Assembly (NCBI GenBank): GCA_947497475.1
Contig: CANMGS010000001.1
Span: 186,001 to 250,000 of the forward strand
DNA length: 64,000 bases
Source of the DNA: an uncultured Amylibacter sp.
GTDB lineage: Bacteria; Pseudomonadota; Alphaproteobacteria; Rhodobacterales; Rhodobacteraceae
Direction of reading: 5' to 3'
The translations under genes and the position numbers were made by a program. Every line of letters starts with the position of its first letter. Positions within the stretch are counted from its first letter, which is position 1. Of the stretch, positions 57,510 to 64,000 are shown in pieces. The notes under the pieces are model-generated. The model was not told the origin of the DNA. It searched no databases and saw only the letters and a program-made list of their open reading frames with translations.

Positions 57510-58074
57510 AAGCAAGTGCCTCCGTCCGACCAGCCGCACGTTTTTTCTCATTTGGCCAATTTACTGTACCAGGTAGCCGCATAATCCGATCCACATTGAA
57601 ACAATCATCAGCGCCAAGTGTCAGCGCAAGCCCACGATTTATTGCTTCGGCTTTTTCCATATCGTGCAGAGGTTCATCAAGTTTCCAAAAAGCTTGATAA
57701 CCACCGCCCGAAAATAAAATAATTGTTGGCTTTGGTGTGATACTTTGCAATCTCGCTAAGGCACTTGCGCGTGGGTCATCCAAATCAACATGAAATGAAG
57801 TTACACATTCAATATCAGATTTCTTAGCCTTCCTGTTGGTCACAGCTGGTTTTAATGCGTTGACGTGGAAATAGATGTTAAATTTCTCACGGTTCTTTTG
57901 CGCAATCCATTCGAGCATTCCAGTGTGATCATTCTTTGCGAATGTTTTAGCAGCGATCTTTCCCGTTGGAGAAATAACCACAAGTGTTCGAAAGTCGAAG
58001 GGACTAATGATGTTCAGAAAAGGAACGATTTGACTTTTATTTGGGCGTAATGGTTCCATAACTTGCTTAGCCAT
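57496..58074 (-). CDS. RepB-like AEP primase
   Basis: A 192-residue primase. The catalytic FHVDLDD (Asp pair) is followed by IILFSGGGYQAFWKLDEPL and DRIMRLPGTVNWPN, the archaeo-eukaryotic primase pattern. With the VapE ATPase downstream it forms a primase-helicase pair. Start: GGAGGG 7 nt before ATG 58074, overlapping the AlpA stop by 8 nt. Confidence 0.85.
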   Translation of the reverse strand: MAKQVMEPLRPNKSQIVPFLNIISPFDFRTLVVISPTGKIAAKTFAKNDHTGMLEWIAQKNREKFNIYFHVNALKPAVTNRKAKKSDIECVTSFHVDLDDPRASALARLQSITPKPTIILFSGGGYQAFWKLDEPLHDMEKAEAINRGLALTLGADDCFNVDRIMRLPGTVNWPNEKKRAAGRTEALAYVIK

Positions 58075-58276
58075 TACCCTGCCCTCCAAACGCCGCGATT
58101 GCATCGCGCACTTCGGACAGGACAACACGTTTTCGCTTTGAAAACGGTCGATAAGATTTTACAAACCCAGCGTTTTCAGCACGCCGGAGTGTAGACGCGG
58201 GAATTCCCAACGCCTTGGCTGCCTGCGGCAGCGTTAGATAACGACAATCGCAATCATTGGTTTTTTGGTTAATCAT
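58067..58276 (-). CDS. AlpA/excisionase-like helix-turn-helix protein
   Basis: A 69-residue DNA-binding protein with an MerR/AlpA-type HTH (LTLPQAAKALGIPASTLRRA) and a basic tail (SKRKRVVLSEVRDA). Such proteins activate int or act as excisionase. ATGGAG precedes the ATG. Its stop overlaps the primase start. Confidence 0.82.
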   Translation of the reverse strand: MINQKTNDCDCRYLTLPQAAKALGIPASTLRRAENAGFVKSYRPFSKRKRVVLSEVRDAIAAFGGQGNG

Positions 58277-58366
58277 TTGATAACTCCATTTTTGTTTGGA
58301 GTACCGGGTCCGATACCTTGGGGCCTAATTAACGGAGGAATTAACTTTACAAAATAATCAAACTTT

Positions 58367-58383
58367 GGGGGAACTAGCTCCCC
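58367..58383 (-). terminator. hairpin at the end of the two-gene unknown unit
   Basis: GGGGAGCTAGTTCCCC on the minus strand (GGGGA paired with TCCCC) begins at the stop codon of the preceding gene. The T-run is poor, so it is only a possible terminator. Confidence 0.4.
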
Positions 58384-58740
58384 TCAAAAGAAAGTAAAGT
58401 TATGGCGTCCAATTGGCGGTATTTTTGGCTCGTCGTTGCTCGGAGATGCCAACAATCCCAACGAAGCTTTGTTCTTCTTGGAGCGTTTGATGTTTTCGGG
58501 TAGCACCTTTTCGATACCGCCGTCACGTAAACCTAGTGCCCTAGAAAACCATTCCTTAGTGAACTTTGGCGGCAGAGCAACTTCGCCCTTATGGATACCA
58601 AAAGTGACGTCAAGAAAGTCTCTGTGAAATTGAATTACAGAGTCGTTTTGCTCAGACACTTGCCAGCGACGCCAGTGAAGATACCACTTCAATTGAGCTT
58701 GCCTAGTATTTACTTGCGCACTGCGCGCTGCGGCTCTCAT
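58384..58740 (-). CDS. unknown protein, element cargo 2
   Basis: A 118-residue basic protein (QLKWYLHWRRWQVSEQNDSV; PPKFTKEWFSRALGLRDGG). No family recognised. Its start overlaps the stop of the upstream unknown gene (ATGA), so the two are coupled. It could be regulatory, defence or a structural interference factor, none of which is shown. Confidence 0.6.
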   Translation of the reverse strand: MRAAARSAQVNTRQAQLKWYLHWRRWQVSEQNDSVIQFHRDFLDVTFGIHKGEVALPPKFTKEWFSRALGLRDGGIEKVLPENIKRSKKNKASLGLLASPSNDEPKIPPIGRHNFTFF

Positions 58741-59126
58741 GCCCTTCTATCATCTTCATTCGACATCAAAGGGTTGCATACGAAACCGTGGCACGCAGCC
58801 AAAAGTGTCCAAGCCTGAATAAATTCGTCATCGATTTTTTTGGCATCAATTTTATCTCTCGTGAAATTCAGGCCTTTTACGGCCAAATCATAAAATAACT
58901 TTAAATTTTCGTGATCTTCTGAAACCCTGTAAGGAATTAAAAACAGATCTTCAAAATTGACTTCACCATCTTCCATAAATCTTTTTGTTTTCTTGTCTAT
59001 TGCGTCTTGTTTAGTCTGGAATTTCACTCCTGTGATGTCATTTTTCATAATAGTCCAAATATAGTCGAAAAATTCTTCTCGAGATTTGGGGCGCAGATAT
59101 TTCACATGGTCGAAATAATACGGCAA
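58737..59126 (-). CDS. unknown protein, element cargo 1
   Basis: A 129-residue helical protein (FDYIWTIMKNDITGVKFQTK; FEDLFLIPYRVSEDHENLKL). No family recognised. It is the first gene of the pair and sits at the right side of the integrative element, where cargo genes often lie. Confidence 0.6.
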   Translation of the reverse strand: MPYYFDHVKYLRPKSREEFFDYIWTIMKNDITGVKFQTKQDAIDKKTKRFMEDGEVNFEDLFLIPYRVSEDHENLKLFYDLAVKGLNFTRDKIDAKKIDDEFIQAWTLLAACHGFVCNPLMSNEDDRRA

Positions 59127-59300
59127 ACTCTCCTACAGCCTTGTCATTTTGACATCATCATACTGCCATCCGGCACGCGAGCAATCAAAGCCTGATTATC
59201 AATGGCGGAAAATTATACAGGTAGTCATTGAAAAATAAACAAATTGGGCGGAAAGTGGTCATTGCGCTAATAGCAGTCTTTTAGTTGCCTCGATGTAACG

Positions 59301-59332
59301 AACGTCTGCTTATGAGCCCAAACTAGACATTC
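59301..59332. repeat. dispersed palindromic repeat, copy F
   Basis: AACGTCTGCTTATGAGCCC followed by AAACTAGACATTC, 35 nt before the NYN gene's stop. It lies at the right side of the integrative element, mirrored by the degenerate copy at 52972-53011 on the left. Confidence 0.72.
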
Positions 59333-59367
59333 ACATAAGCTTTCTTCGGATCTCAAAATCTCACCTG

Positions 59368-60078
59368 TCAAATCAATCGTGCAGATAGAATTTTCCCAAT
59401 CTTGCGAATTTCAAACTGATCGAGATTGCTAACAAGATCACTAAGTTTTTTACATCCATAGGTACGAGTATCAAAATCTGAATTTGTAGCCATGATTTGT
59501 TTACCCAAAGCAGAAAGTGAATACCAATCATCATCCTGCTCGATTTTCTCCATTGCTGCAATAATCAGTGGAGCCGCATTAATTGCAGGAAGTTTGTTAC
59601 TTTTACTCTTTGTTCCACTCTTCGTTGGGATAGGTTCGTCTATTATGTTTTCTATAAGTACAAAACGGTTGCAAACATTACGTAGGCTTTCAGGTGTCTT
59701 ACGTTCACCAATGCCAATAACTTCCAAACCTTGTTCACGTATACGGTTAGCAAGAGCTGTAAAATCGCTGTCAGAGCTAACCAGAACAAACCCGTCGAAA
59801 CGACCTGCATGTAAAATATCCATCGCATCAATTACTAAACCGATATCACTAGCATTTTTACCTTTGGTATTTGCCGTTTCTTGGTGTGCAACTAGCCCGT
59901 GTTCACGAACGGTATCGGCCCAACCTCGAAGTTGTTCACTAGACCAGTCGCCATAAACACGTCTCAAAGCTAATTCACCAAACGTTGCTATCTCCTTAAG
60001 AATTGCTTTTGCATGTTTAGCAGGAATGTTGTCTGCATCGATAAGGACAGCATATAGTGGGCGGTTTCGTGTGAGCAT
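59368..60078 (-). CDS. NYN-domain (LabA-like) putative RNase with a LOTUS-like tail
   Basis: A 236-residue protein. The NYN domain has AVLIDADNIPAKHAKAIL and VIDAMDILHAGRFDGFVLVS, then SSDSDFTALANRIREQG, carrying the conserved Asp residues of PIN-like nucleases. A linker and a C-terminal OST-HTH/LOTUS-like domain (residues about 165-236) complete it. It probably degrades RNA. It follows the racemase gene by 9 nt with AAGGA overlapping the racemase stop. Confidence 0.86.
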   Translation of the reverse strand: MLTRNRPLYAVLIDADNIPAKHAKAILKEIATFGELALRRVYGDWSSEQLRGWADTVREHGLVAHQETANTKGKNASDIGLVIDAMDILHAGRFDGFVLVSSDSDFTALANRIREQGLEVIGIGERKTPESLRNVCNRFVLIENIIDEPIPTKSGTKSKSNKLPAINAAPLIIAAMEKIEQDDDWYSLSALGKQIMATNSDFDTRTYGCKKLSDLVSNLDQFEIRKIGKILSARLI

Positions 60079-60087
60079 TTGAGTTCC

Positions 60088-61209
60088 TTAAATTAAAGTA
60101 AGGTTAGGAGTAAGTTGAAGCGCGGCATTATCTTTTGGAGGCCGCCTTCTATTATGGACAACCTTTTTAATATTAGGAGCATTCATTGCTCGCATCAGCG
60201 CACTATAATTCGGGCGAAGTTTAACCTCAGCTCCAATCGCAAGGCTAACAGCGCCTGTATCAAGGACCATATGGTCACTGGTAGCCCCAATGAATGAAAT
60301 ATTTATTGGTAATGAAAGACCCTCAATATCTGTATCTTGGTATCCAATTGCTAGAATGGACTGCATCGCTTTACTGTTATCAATCACGACGTGGATCGCA
60401 GATGGTTTAGGCCCGCCCGTGCGCCAACAGTTACGTTCAGGTTTGACTTTTGTTTCAATAACTTCTGCAACAATGGTAAATGCATCAGTGAATAAACCAT
60501 CAATTCTAGCACCAGTAATTGGATCAACGCCAAGTAAGATTGACTCACCTAATCTCAAGTTATTGATCCTACCTACGTACTTACAATTGAATGCCCAAGG
60601 TAGATTTGCAGAGTTGCCGCCTGAGACCATTTCGAGTGATACATCGCATTCTGCTTCAAGATTATTAATAAAGTTAGAGAGCTCAATCATTGTTTTATGA
60701 TCAGGAACAATGCTGTTTAGACACGCAAAATTAGCGCCAATGCCCTTCAAAGTAATATTGGGAGTTATTAACACATCACGAACAAAGCCCTTAAGATCAT
60801 CTGGTTGTATACCTTCTCGCAAGTCACCCATTTCGACCATCAAGACAACATTGTGCCTTGTATTCATATGCTGTGCAGATTTTGAAAGCATCTGAATGAC
60901 GTCTAATTCTGTATTAAAACTTGTATCGCACCCTTTAATGACACGCCCCGCTTGGCTTTGCATAGGTGTACGAATAAGCGACATGGGGCATTTAATTCCA
61001 GATTGTCGTATCCGCTCAATATTTTCTATACGTGCATCCGCCAACTCAGATACACCACCATCAAGCATTGCTTGAGCAATTTCTGGGTGCCCACAAACAG
61101 CTTTAGTCACACCTGTGACGCGTACACTGCGCCGACTAAGCCTTTGAACTAAATGCCGTGTATTATGCCTGATTTTCTTTAGGTTTATCTCGATACGTGG
61201 TGCTGTCAT
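60088..61209 (-). CDS. PLP-dependent alanine/ornithine racemase-family enzyme
   Basis: A 373-residue type III PLP enzyme. The PLP lysine is in VTGVTKAVCG (near residue 36); VLMVEMGDLREG and EMVSGGNSANLPW follow, as in the YhfX/Orr group. It should racemise an amino acid, with ornithine, alanine or lysine as candidates. It starts in an ATGA overlap with the DUF1611 gene and is followed closely by the NYN gene. Confidence 0.88.
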   Translation of the reverse strand: MTAPRIEINLKKIRHNTRHLVQRLSRRSVRVTGVTKAVCGHPEIAQAMLDGGVSELADARIENIERIRQSGIKCPMSLIRTPMQSQAGRVIKGCDTSFNTELDVIQMLSKSAQHMNTRHNVVLMVEMGDLREGIQPDDLKGFVRDVLITPNITLKGIGANFACLNSIVPDHKTMIELSNFINNLEAECDVSLEMVSGGNSANLPWAFNCKYVGRINNLRLGESILLGVDPITGARIDGLFTDAFTIVAEVIETKVKPERNCWRTGGPKPSAIHVVIDNSKAMQSILAIGYQDTDIEGLSLPINISFIGATSDHMVLDTGAVSLAIGAEVKLRPNYSALMRAMNAPNIKKVVHNRRRPPKDNAALQLTPNLTLI

Positions 61210-62393
61210 TCCGCTGCTACTAAGGGATGTTTTCGAAGCAGAGGAAAAGCTTTGAAAACCATATCTAACAGCTCAATCTCTGGGCGCACTAAGGCATCTG
61301 TTACGGGTAAAGCCAGTTCTTTTGAAAAGTCTTTGATAGCTGTGTCTATTTGGATGTCCTTTAAGCCTTCATGATTGATCGTTAAGCCGATAACTTTTGC
61401 GTCCGAGAACATTTCGATCAACTTAATTTCGTTTTTTGGATCAGGCATTGGCATGTTTGGGAAGTCACATCTATGCGCACGATTTGGAGCGTGCTGCAAG
61501 ATAACGGCGTTGGGTTGGCTACCACGTAAAATAAAGGCAGAAGTGCAAAATGCAGGATGGCTCAAAGCACCTTGCCCTTCAATGAGAATAACGTCTGGTT
61601 GTTCAGCATCAGAAGCTCTAACAATTGCCCCTTCAAGCTCACCAGAACAAAATTGCGGAGGGATCGCATCCATAGCGACACCATAGAGGGCACCTTGCAT
61701 CAAGCCTGTTTGACCAGTTCCGACCAGCACTGTTTTTATTCCCCATTCATTCAAAGCGCGAGCTAATACTGTTGCTGTCGTCCGTTTGCCAATTGCACAA
61801 TCTGTTCCAAGGATAGCTATTCGAATAGCCGATACCTTTTCGATGCTACTATTGAACAGGCGCATGTCTTTACTTGGTCGTGGTTTTCGAATGTCACGAA
61901 TGGATATTTTTCCTGCTACCTTTGCTGCCTCTACAATTTCTGGATCATCACTAAGATATTCGTGTAATCCACTGACAATGTTCATACCCAATGCAATGGC
62001 ATCTAATACGACCTCCCGATCCGCTAACGACAACTTTCCGTTAGAGGGTGCCATACCATAGATCAAAGTATCGGGAGTTTTGGTTTCGTTGATTGCGGCA
62101 GCTTCAAGGCCATCAAAAACACCAATACCGTTGGGTGTTGCATCCAAGAGTTGTCCACTGTCTTGACCTGCACATGTGCTGTCGATAACCGAAACTATAT
62201 TGTAAGCTTCGGAATGGCGCACAAGCCCATTTGCTGTTTTCCCATCAATTTTTGCAAAGTTACCTTCACAGTAAACGATAGCGGTTGGGGGTTGCTTACG
62301 GTTTTTATTTTTGCTGCCAGAATTGTTCTTTAGACTTTTTTTAGATTGTAATTCTTGTGCTGTATAAGCTTTGTTATTGAGTTGCGTTTTCAT
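61206..62393 (-). CDS. DUF1611-family (DgcN-like) protein
   Basis: A 395-residue protein. The NAD-like N-terminal domain (AIVYCEGNFAKIDGKTANGL) is followed by a P-loop-like GTDCAIGKRTTATVLARAL and IEGQGALSHPAF, the DUF1611 core. DgcN, a family member, is tied to N-acetylation of D-glutamate by published work as I recall. Start: AAGGA 8-9 nt before ATG 62393; the frame reaches 62435. A basic, low-complexity N-terminal extension (about 30 residues) precedes the domain. Confidence 0.83.
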   Translation of the reverse strand: MKTQLNNKAYTAQELQSKKSLKNNSGSKNKNRKQPPTAIVYCEGNFAKIDGKTANGLVRHSEAYNIVSVIDSTCAGQDSGQLLDATPNGIGVFDGLEAAAINETKTPDTLIYGMAPSNGKLSLADREVVLDAIALGMNIVSGLHEYLSDDPEIVEAAKVAGKISIRDIRKPRPSKDMRLFNSSIEKVSAIRIAILGTDCAIGKRTTATVLARALNEWGIKTVLVGTGQTGLMQGALYGVAMDAIPPQFCSGELEGAIVRASDAEQPDVILIEGQGALSHPAFCTSAFILRGSQPNAVILQHAPNRAHRCDFPNMPMPDPKNEIKLIEMFSDAKVIGLTINHEGLKDIQIDTAIKDFSKELALPVTDALVRPEIELLDMVFKAFPLLRKHPLVAAE

Positions 62394-62479
62394 GTCATAT
62401 CCTTTTAAGTCGTGCTGCTGTTTGCAAACCTGCAACCGCTGCCACGTCTATTTTTGAAAGTTTTGGATTATGCCTTAGT

Positions 62480-63286
62480 CTAATTTCTTAGAGTGCATTT
62501 CCCACTTGATTTTTCGAAATTTCGATTGCATTCCCATCGATTTCCAACGCGGCTTAGATGTGCGTTCTTTGGCAATTGAATTGCTGTACAGGCACCGTCT
62601 ATTTCGGAAAAGCCTCGTCCACATTTCCATCCAGGCCCGTAAGATGCATCGTCGAAATATGCGTTTTTCGGAATATCGACCAAATCACAGGTATCGTTAT
62701 TCTTAAGATATCCACGTTCACAAACCCAAGGTTCGCCATAGCCTGATGAATTTAGATAGGCGTTTTTAGGCACGATAATTGCAACACAATTATCAGGTGT
62801 CTTCACAAAACCTCGTTCACACGACCAGCTTGGGCTATACACATCACCAGATAAAAATGCATGTTTTGGTAAAACAATGGGCTCACACGTTTTATCTATC
62901 TTTTCGTACCCACGTGCACAGCGCCACCCAGTACCATATGAATCAAGATATCCATTCTTAGGAATAAAAATTTCTTCGCAAAAAGAATTTTGTCTCTCTT
63001 TAAATCCATGATGACATTCCCAGCCAATCCCATAAGACTTCATAGTCGCATATGCATTTTCAGGAACTTTAACTGGAACACATTTACCATCGATATCTCT
63101 GAAAGAAATATCACATTCCCACCCATTACCATAACTCTTTGTATGTGCGTTCTCAGGAACCTGAAGCTTTGTAATTTGCGCAACCGCTTGTGATGTTATC
63201 GTTGATATAAGAGGAATGGCGCAAACCATGAGTACTTTAGTGGCCTTACTGTACATGTAAGGTTTTAGCCATTTGGCGGGTATCAT
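62480..63286 (-). CDS. secreted cysteine-rich repeat protein
   Basis: A 268-residue exported protein. After a signal peptide (cleavage near SQAVA) there are seven repeats of 28-33 residues of the form P-x-N-A-x-Y/F ... G-x-G/S-W-x-C-x-x-G-F/Y ... C, e.g. PKNAYLNSSGYGEPWVCERG. Each repeat has two cysteines, so intra-repeat disulfides are likely. Function unknown. Start: AAAGGA 7 nt before ATG 63286; the frame reaches 63427 but the start of the mature-type signal decides this one. Confidence 0.75.
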   Translation of the reverse strand: MIPAKWLKPYMYSKATKVLMVCAIPLISTITSQAVAQITKLQVPENAHTKSYGNGWECDISFRDIDGKCVPVKVPENAYATMKSYGIGWECHHGFKERQNSFCEEIFIPKNGYLDSYGTGWRCARGYEKIDKTCEPIVLPKHAFLSGDVYSPSWSCERGFVKTPDNCVAIIVPKNAYLNSSGYGEPWVCERGYLKNNDTCDLVDIPKNAYFDDASYGPGWKCGRGFSEIDGACTAIQLPKNAHLSRVGNRWECNRNFEKSSGKCTLRN

Positions 63287-63326
63287 AATAAATCCTTTAG
63301 CGGAGAGAGGCGCCCGCATAGTTATG

Positions 63327-63596
63327 TTAATTTTTGAGTATTCGTTCTTGATCAATTGAAAGTGCAGTTTCGATATCTTTTGGGTCAATAGGGCGCATTT
63401 CCATTTTACCAGCCCCTTTTTGTCCAAAGATCCAAATATGCACAGCTGTTTTGCGATAAGCTAGAAAACTAAGGTTCTCTAAAACATCCTCATTAACAAT
63501 TACGCCATAATCTCCTGCAGGTAACTCATCTGAATATCCCGCCAAGAAAAATGGATAGACAAAGGTCACGATCGTAGTTGTCGTGCGCGAAGCCAT
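63327..63596 (-). CDS. small hypothetical protein
   Basis: An 89-residue protein starting MASRTTTTIVTFVYPFFLAG, then LPAGDYGVIVNEDVLENLSF and an IDPKDIETALSID end. Similar short proteins (TIVTF...LPAG.Y.V..DEE) are familiar from alphaproteobacterial accessory regions; function unknown. Start: GGAAGG 7 nt before ATG 63596. Confidence 0.68.
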   Translation of the reverse strand: MASRTTTTIVTFVYPFFLAGYSDELPAGDYGVIVNEDVLENLSFLAYRKTAVHIWIFGQKGAGKMEMRPIDPKDIETALSIDQERILKN

Positions 63597-63795
63597 CGGC
63601 AACCTTCCAATAATGCCAAACCCCATCAAAGAGGCATAGCGTTCGAATTTCCTTGATAGTACATTGGCATTTTAACATGGCTCAGATAGCCAGTTCATCA
63701 AAACTACTAATGCTTGTTGATGCTACCCTAGCTCATATCAAGTAAACTAACAATGGATATAATATTTTCAAATATTTTAAGGGTAAGCATGAAGT

Positions 63796-64000
63796 TCAAT
63801 TTTGCTTATTGAACCAGTCTAAATTAAATTGATCTAATTCTAAATCAGGAAGAATATTAGCAGCGTATTTAGATCTTAACGCGTAAAGTGGTGACGTAAT
63901 TACTTCAAGCACTTCGGCTCCTTGATTTGAATAGATATGATATTCTTTTGGGCGATGAGAAAAGTCTACATGTATCTCTGCCTTGATTTCATTGAGTTTC
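63796..64000 (-). CDS. hypothetical protein, 3' end only
   Basis: The last 67 codons of a minus-strand gene that continues past the right edge. The tail is HVDFSHRPKEYHIYSNQGAE followed by VLEVITSPLYALRSKYAANI. No family recognised. Confidence 0.5.
   Translation of the reverse strand, partial: KLNEIKAEIHVDFSHRPKEYHIYSNQGAEVLEVITSPLYALRSKYAANILPDLELDQFNLDWFNKQN

Overview
The window looks like the chromosome of a low-GC marine alphaproteobacterium of the Rhodobacterales (Roseobacter group). This rests on the TCA gene order (sdhC-sdhD-sdhA-two small lipoproteins-sdhB, then mdh, then sucC-sucD-sucA-sucB-lpd), a two-lipoyl-domain OdhB/SucB, a TIGR02300-family protein, a LuxR/LuxI quorum-sensing pair, DUF1989 and NnrU proteins, and AT-leaning codon use. 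The genus is not determined; Amylibacter-like low-GC lineages are a guess.

Region 1 (1-17 kb) is mixed housekeeping and accessory metabolism: a cut-off RimI-like acetyltransferase, an SDR oxidoreductase, an agmatinase-family ureohydrolase, an SLC13/TrkA-C transporter, a RecD/Dda-like helicase, a luxR-luxI acyl-homoserine-lactone circuit with a 19-bp near-palindrome in front of luxI, a manganese pyrophosphatase, a PlsB-like acyltransferase, an aldo/keto reductase, a cytochrome c', a DUF1989 protein and a giant DUF2339 membrane protein.

Region 2 (16-41 kb) is the central-carbon block. The sdh operon (minus strand) ends in a strong terminator. mdh has its own terminator. The suc-lpd cluster follows, with a methyltransferase inserted between sucD and sucA, and three small genes (membrane protein, VOC, MAPEG) inserted between sucB and lpd. 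Two GTGATCAC palindromes 21 bp apart precede sucC, and the same palindrome overlaps the start of a GntR/FCD regulator at 41.6-42.3 kb, which makes that protein a candidate regulator of the suc operon. Between sdh and mdh lie PhzF, an autotransporter, a SGNH esterase, and an AT-rich lipoprotein enclosed by 22-bp direct repeats.

Region 3 (43.5-64 kb), starting just after tRNA-Ala(GGC), is accessory. It holds a TMAO/DMSO-reductase-type molybdoenzyme with a C-terminal cytochrome c domain, GltS, an HD phosphohydrolase/RNase-H-like group, an XRE repressor with its operator, a MarR-GNAT fusion regulator, and a compact satellite-like integrative element (about 53.0-59.1 kb: tyrosine integrase, DCL/DUF3223-like protein, VapE/VirE ATPase, AEP-type primase, AlpA-like regulator, two unknown overlapping genes). 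At the right end is a coupled DUF1611-PLP racemase-NYN operon and a secreted cysteine-rich repeat protein. A dispersed palindromic repeat of about 31 bp (consensus AATGTCYGCWATGAGCCC followed by WWAYTAGACATTC) occurs at least five times, plus degenerate copies, only in this region.

The strongest leads are the integrative element with its iteron and hairpin-rich intergenic modules, the GntR-suc regulatory link, and the DUF1611-racemase-NYN operon. All functional calls come from reading the sequence; no database search was run.
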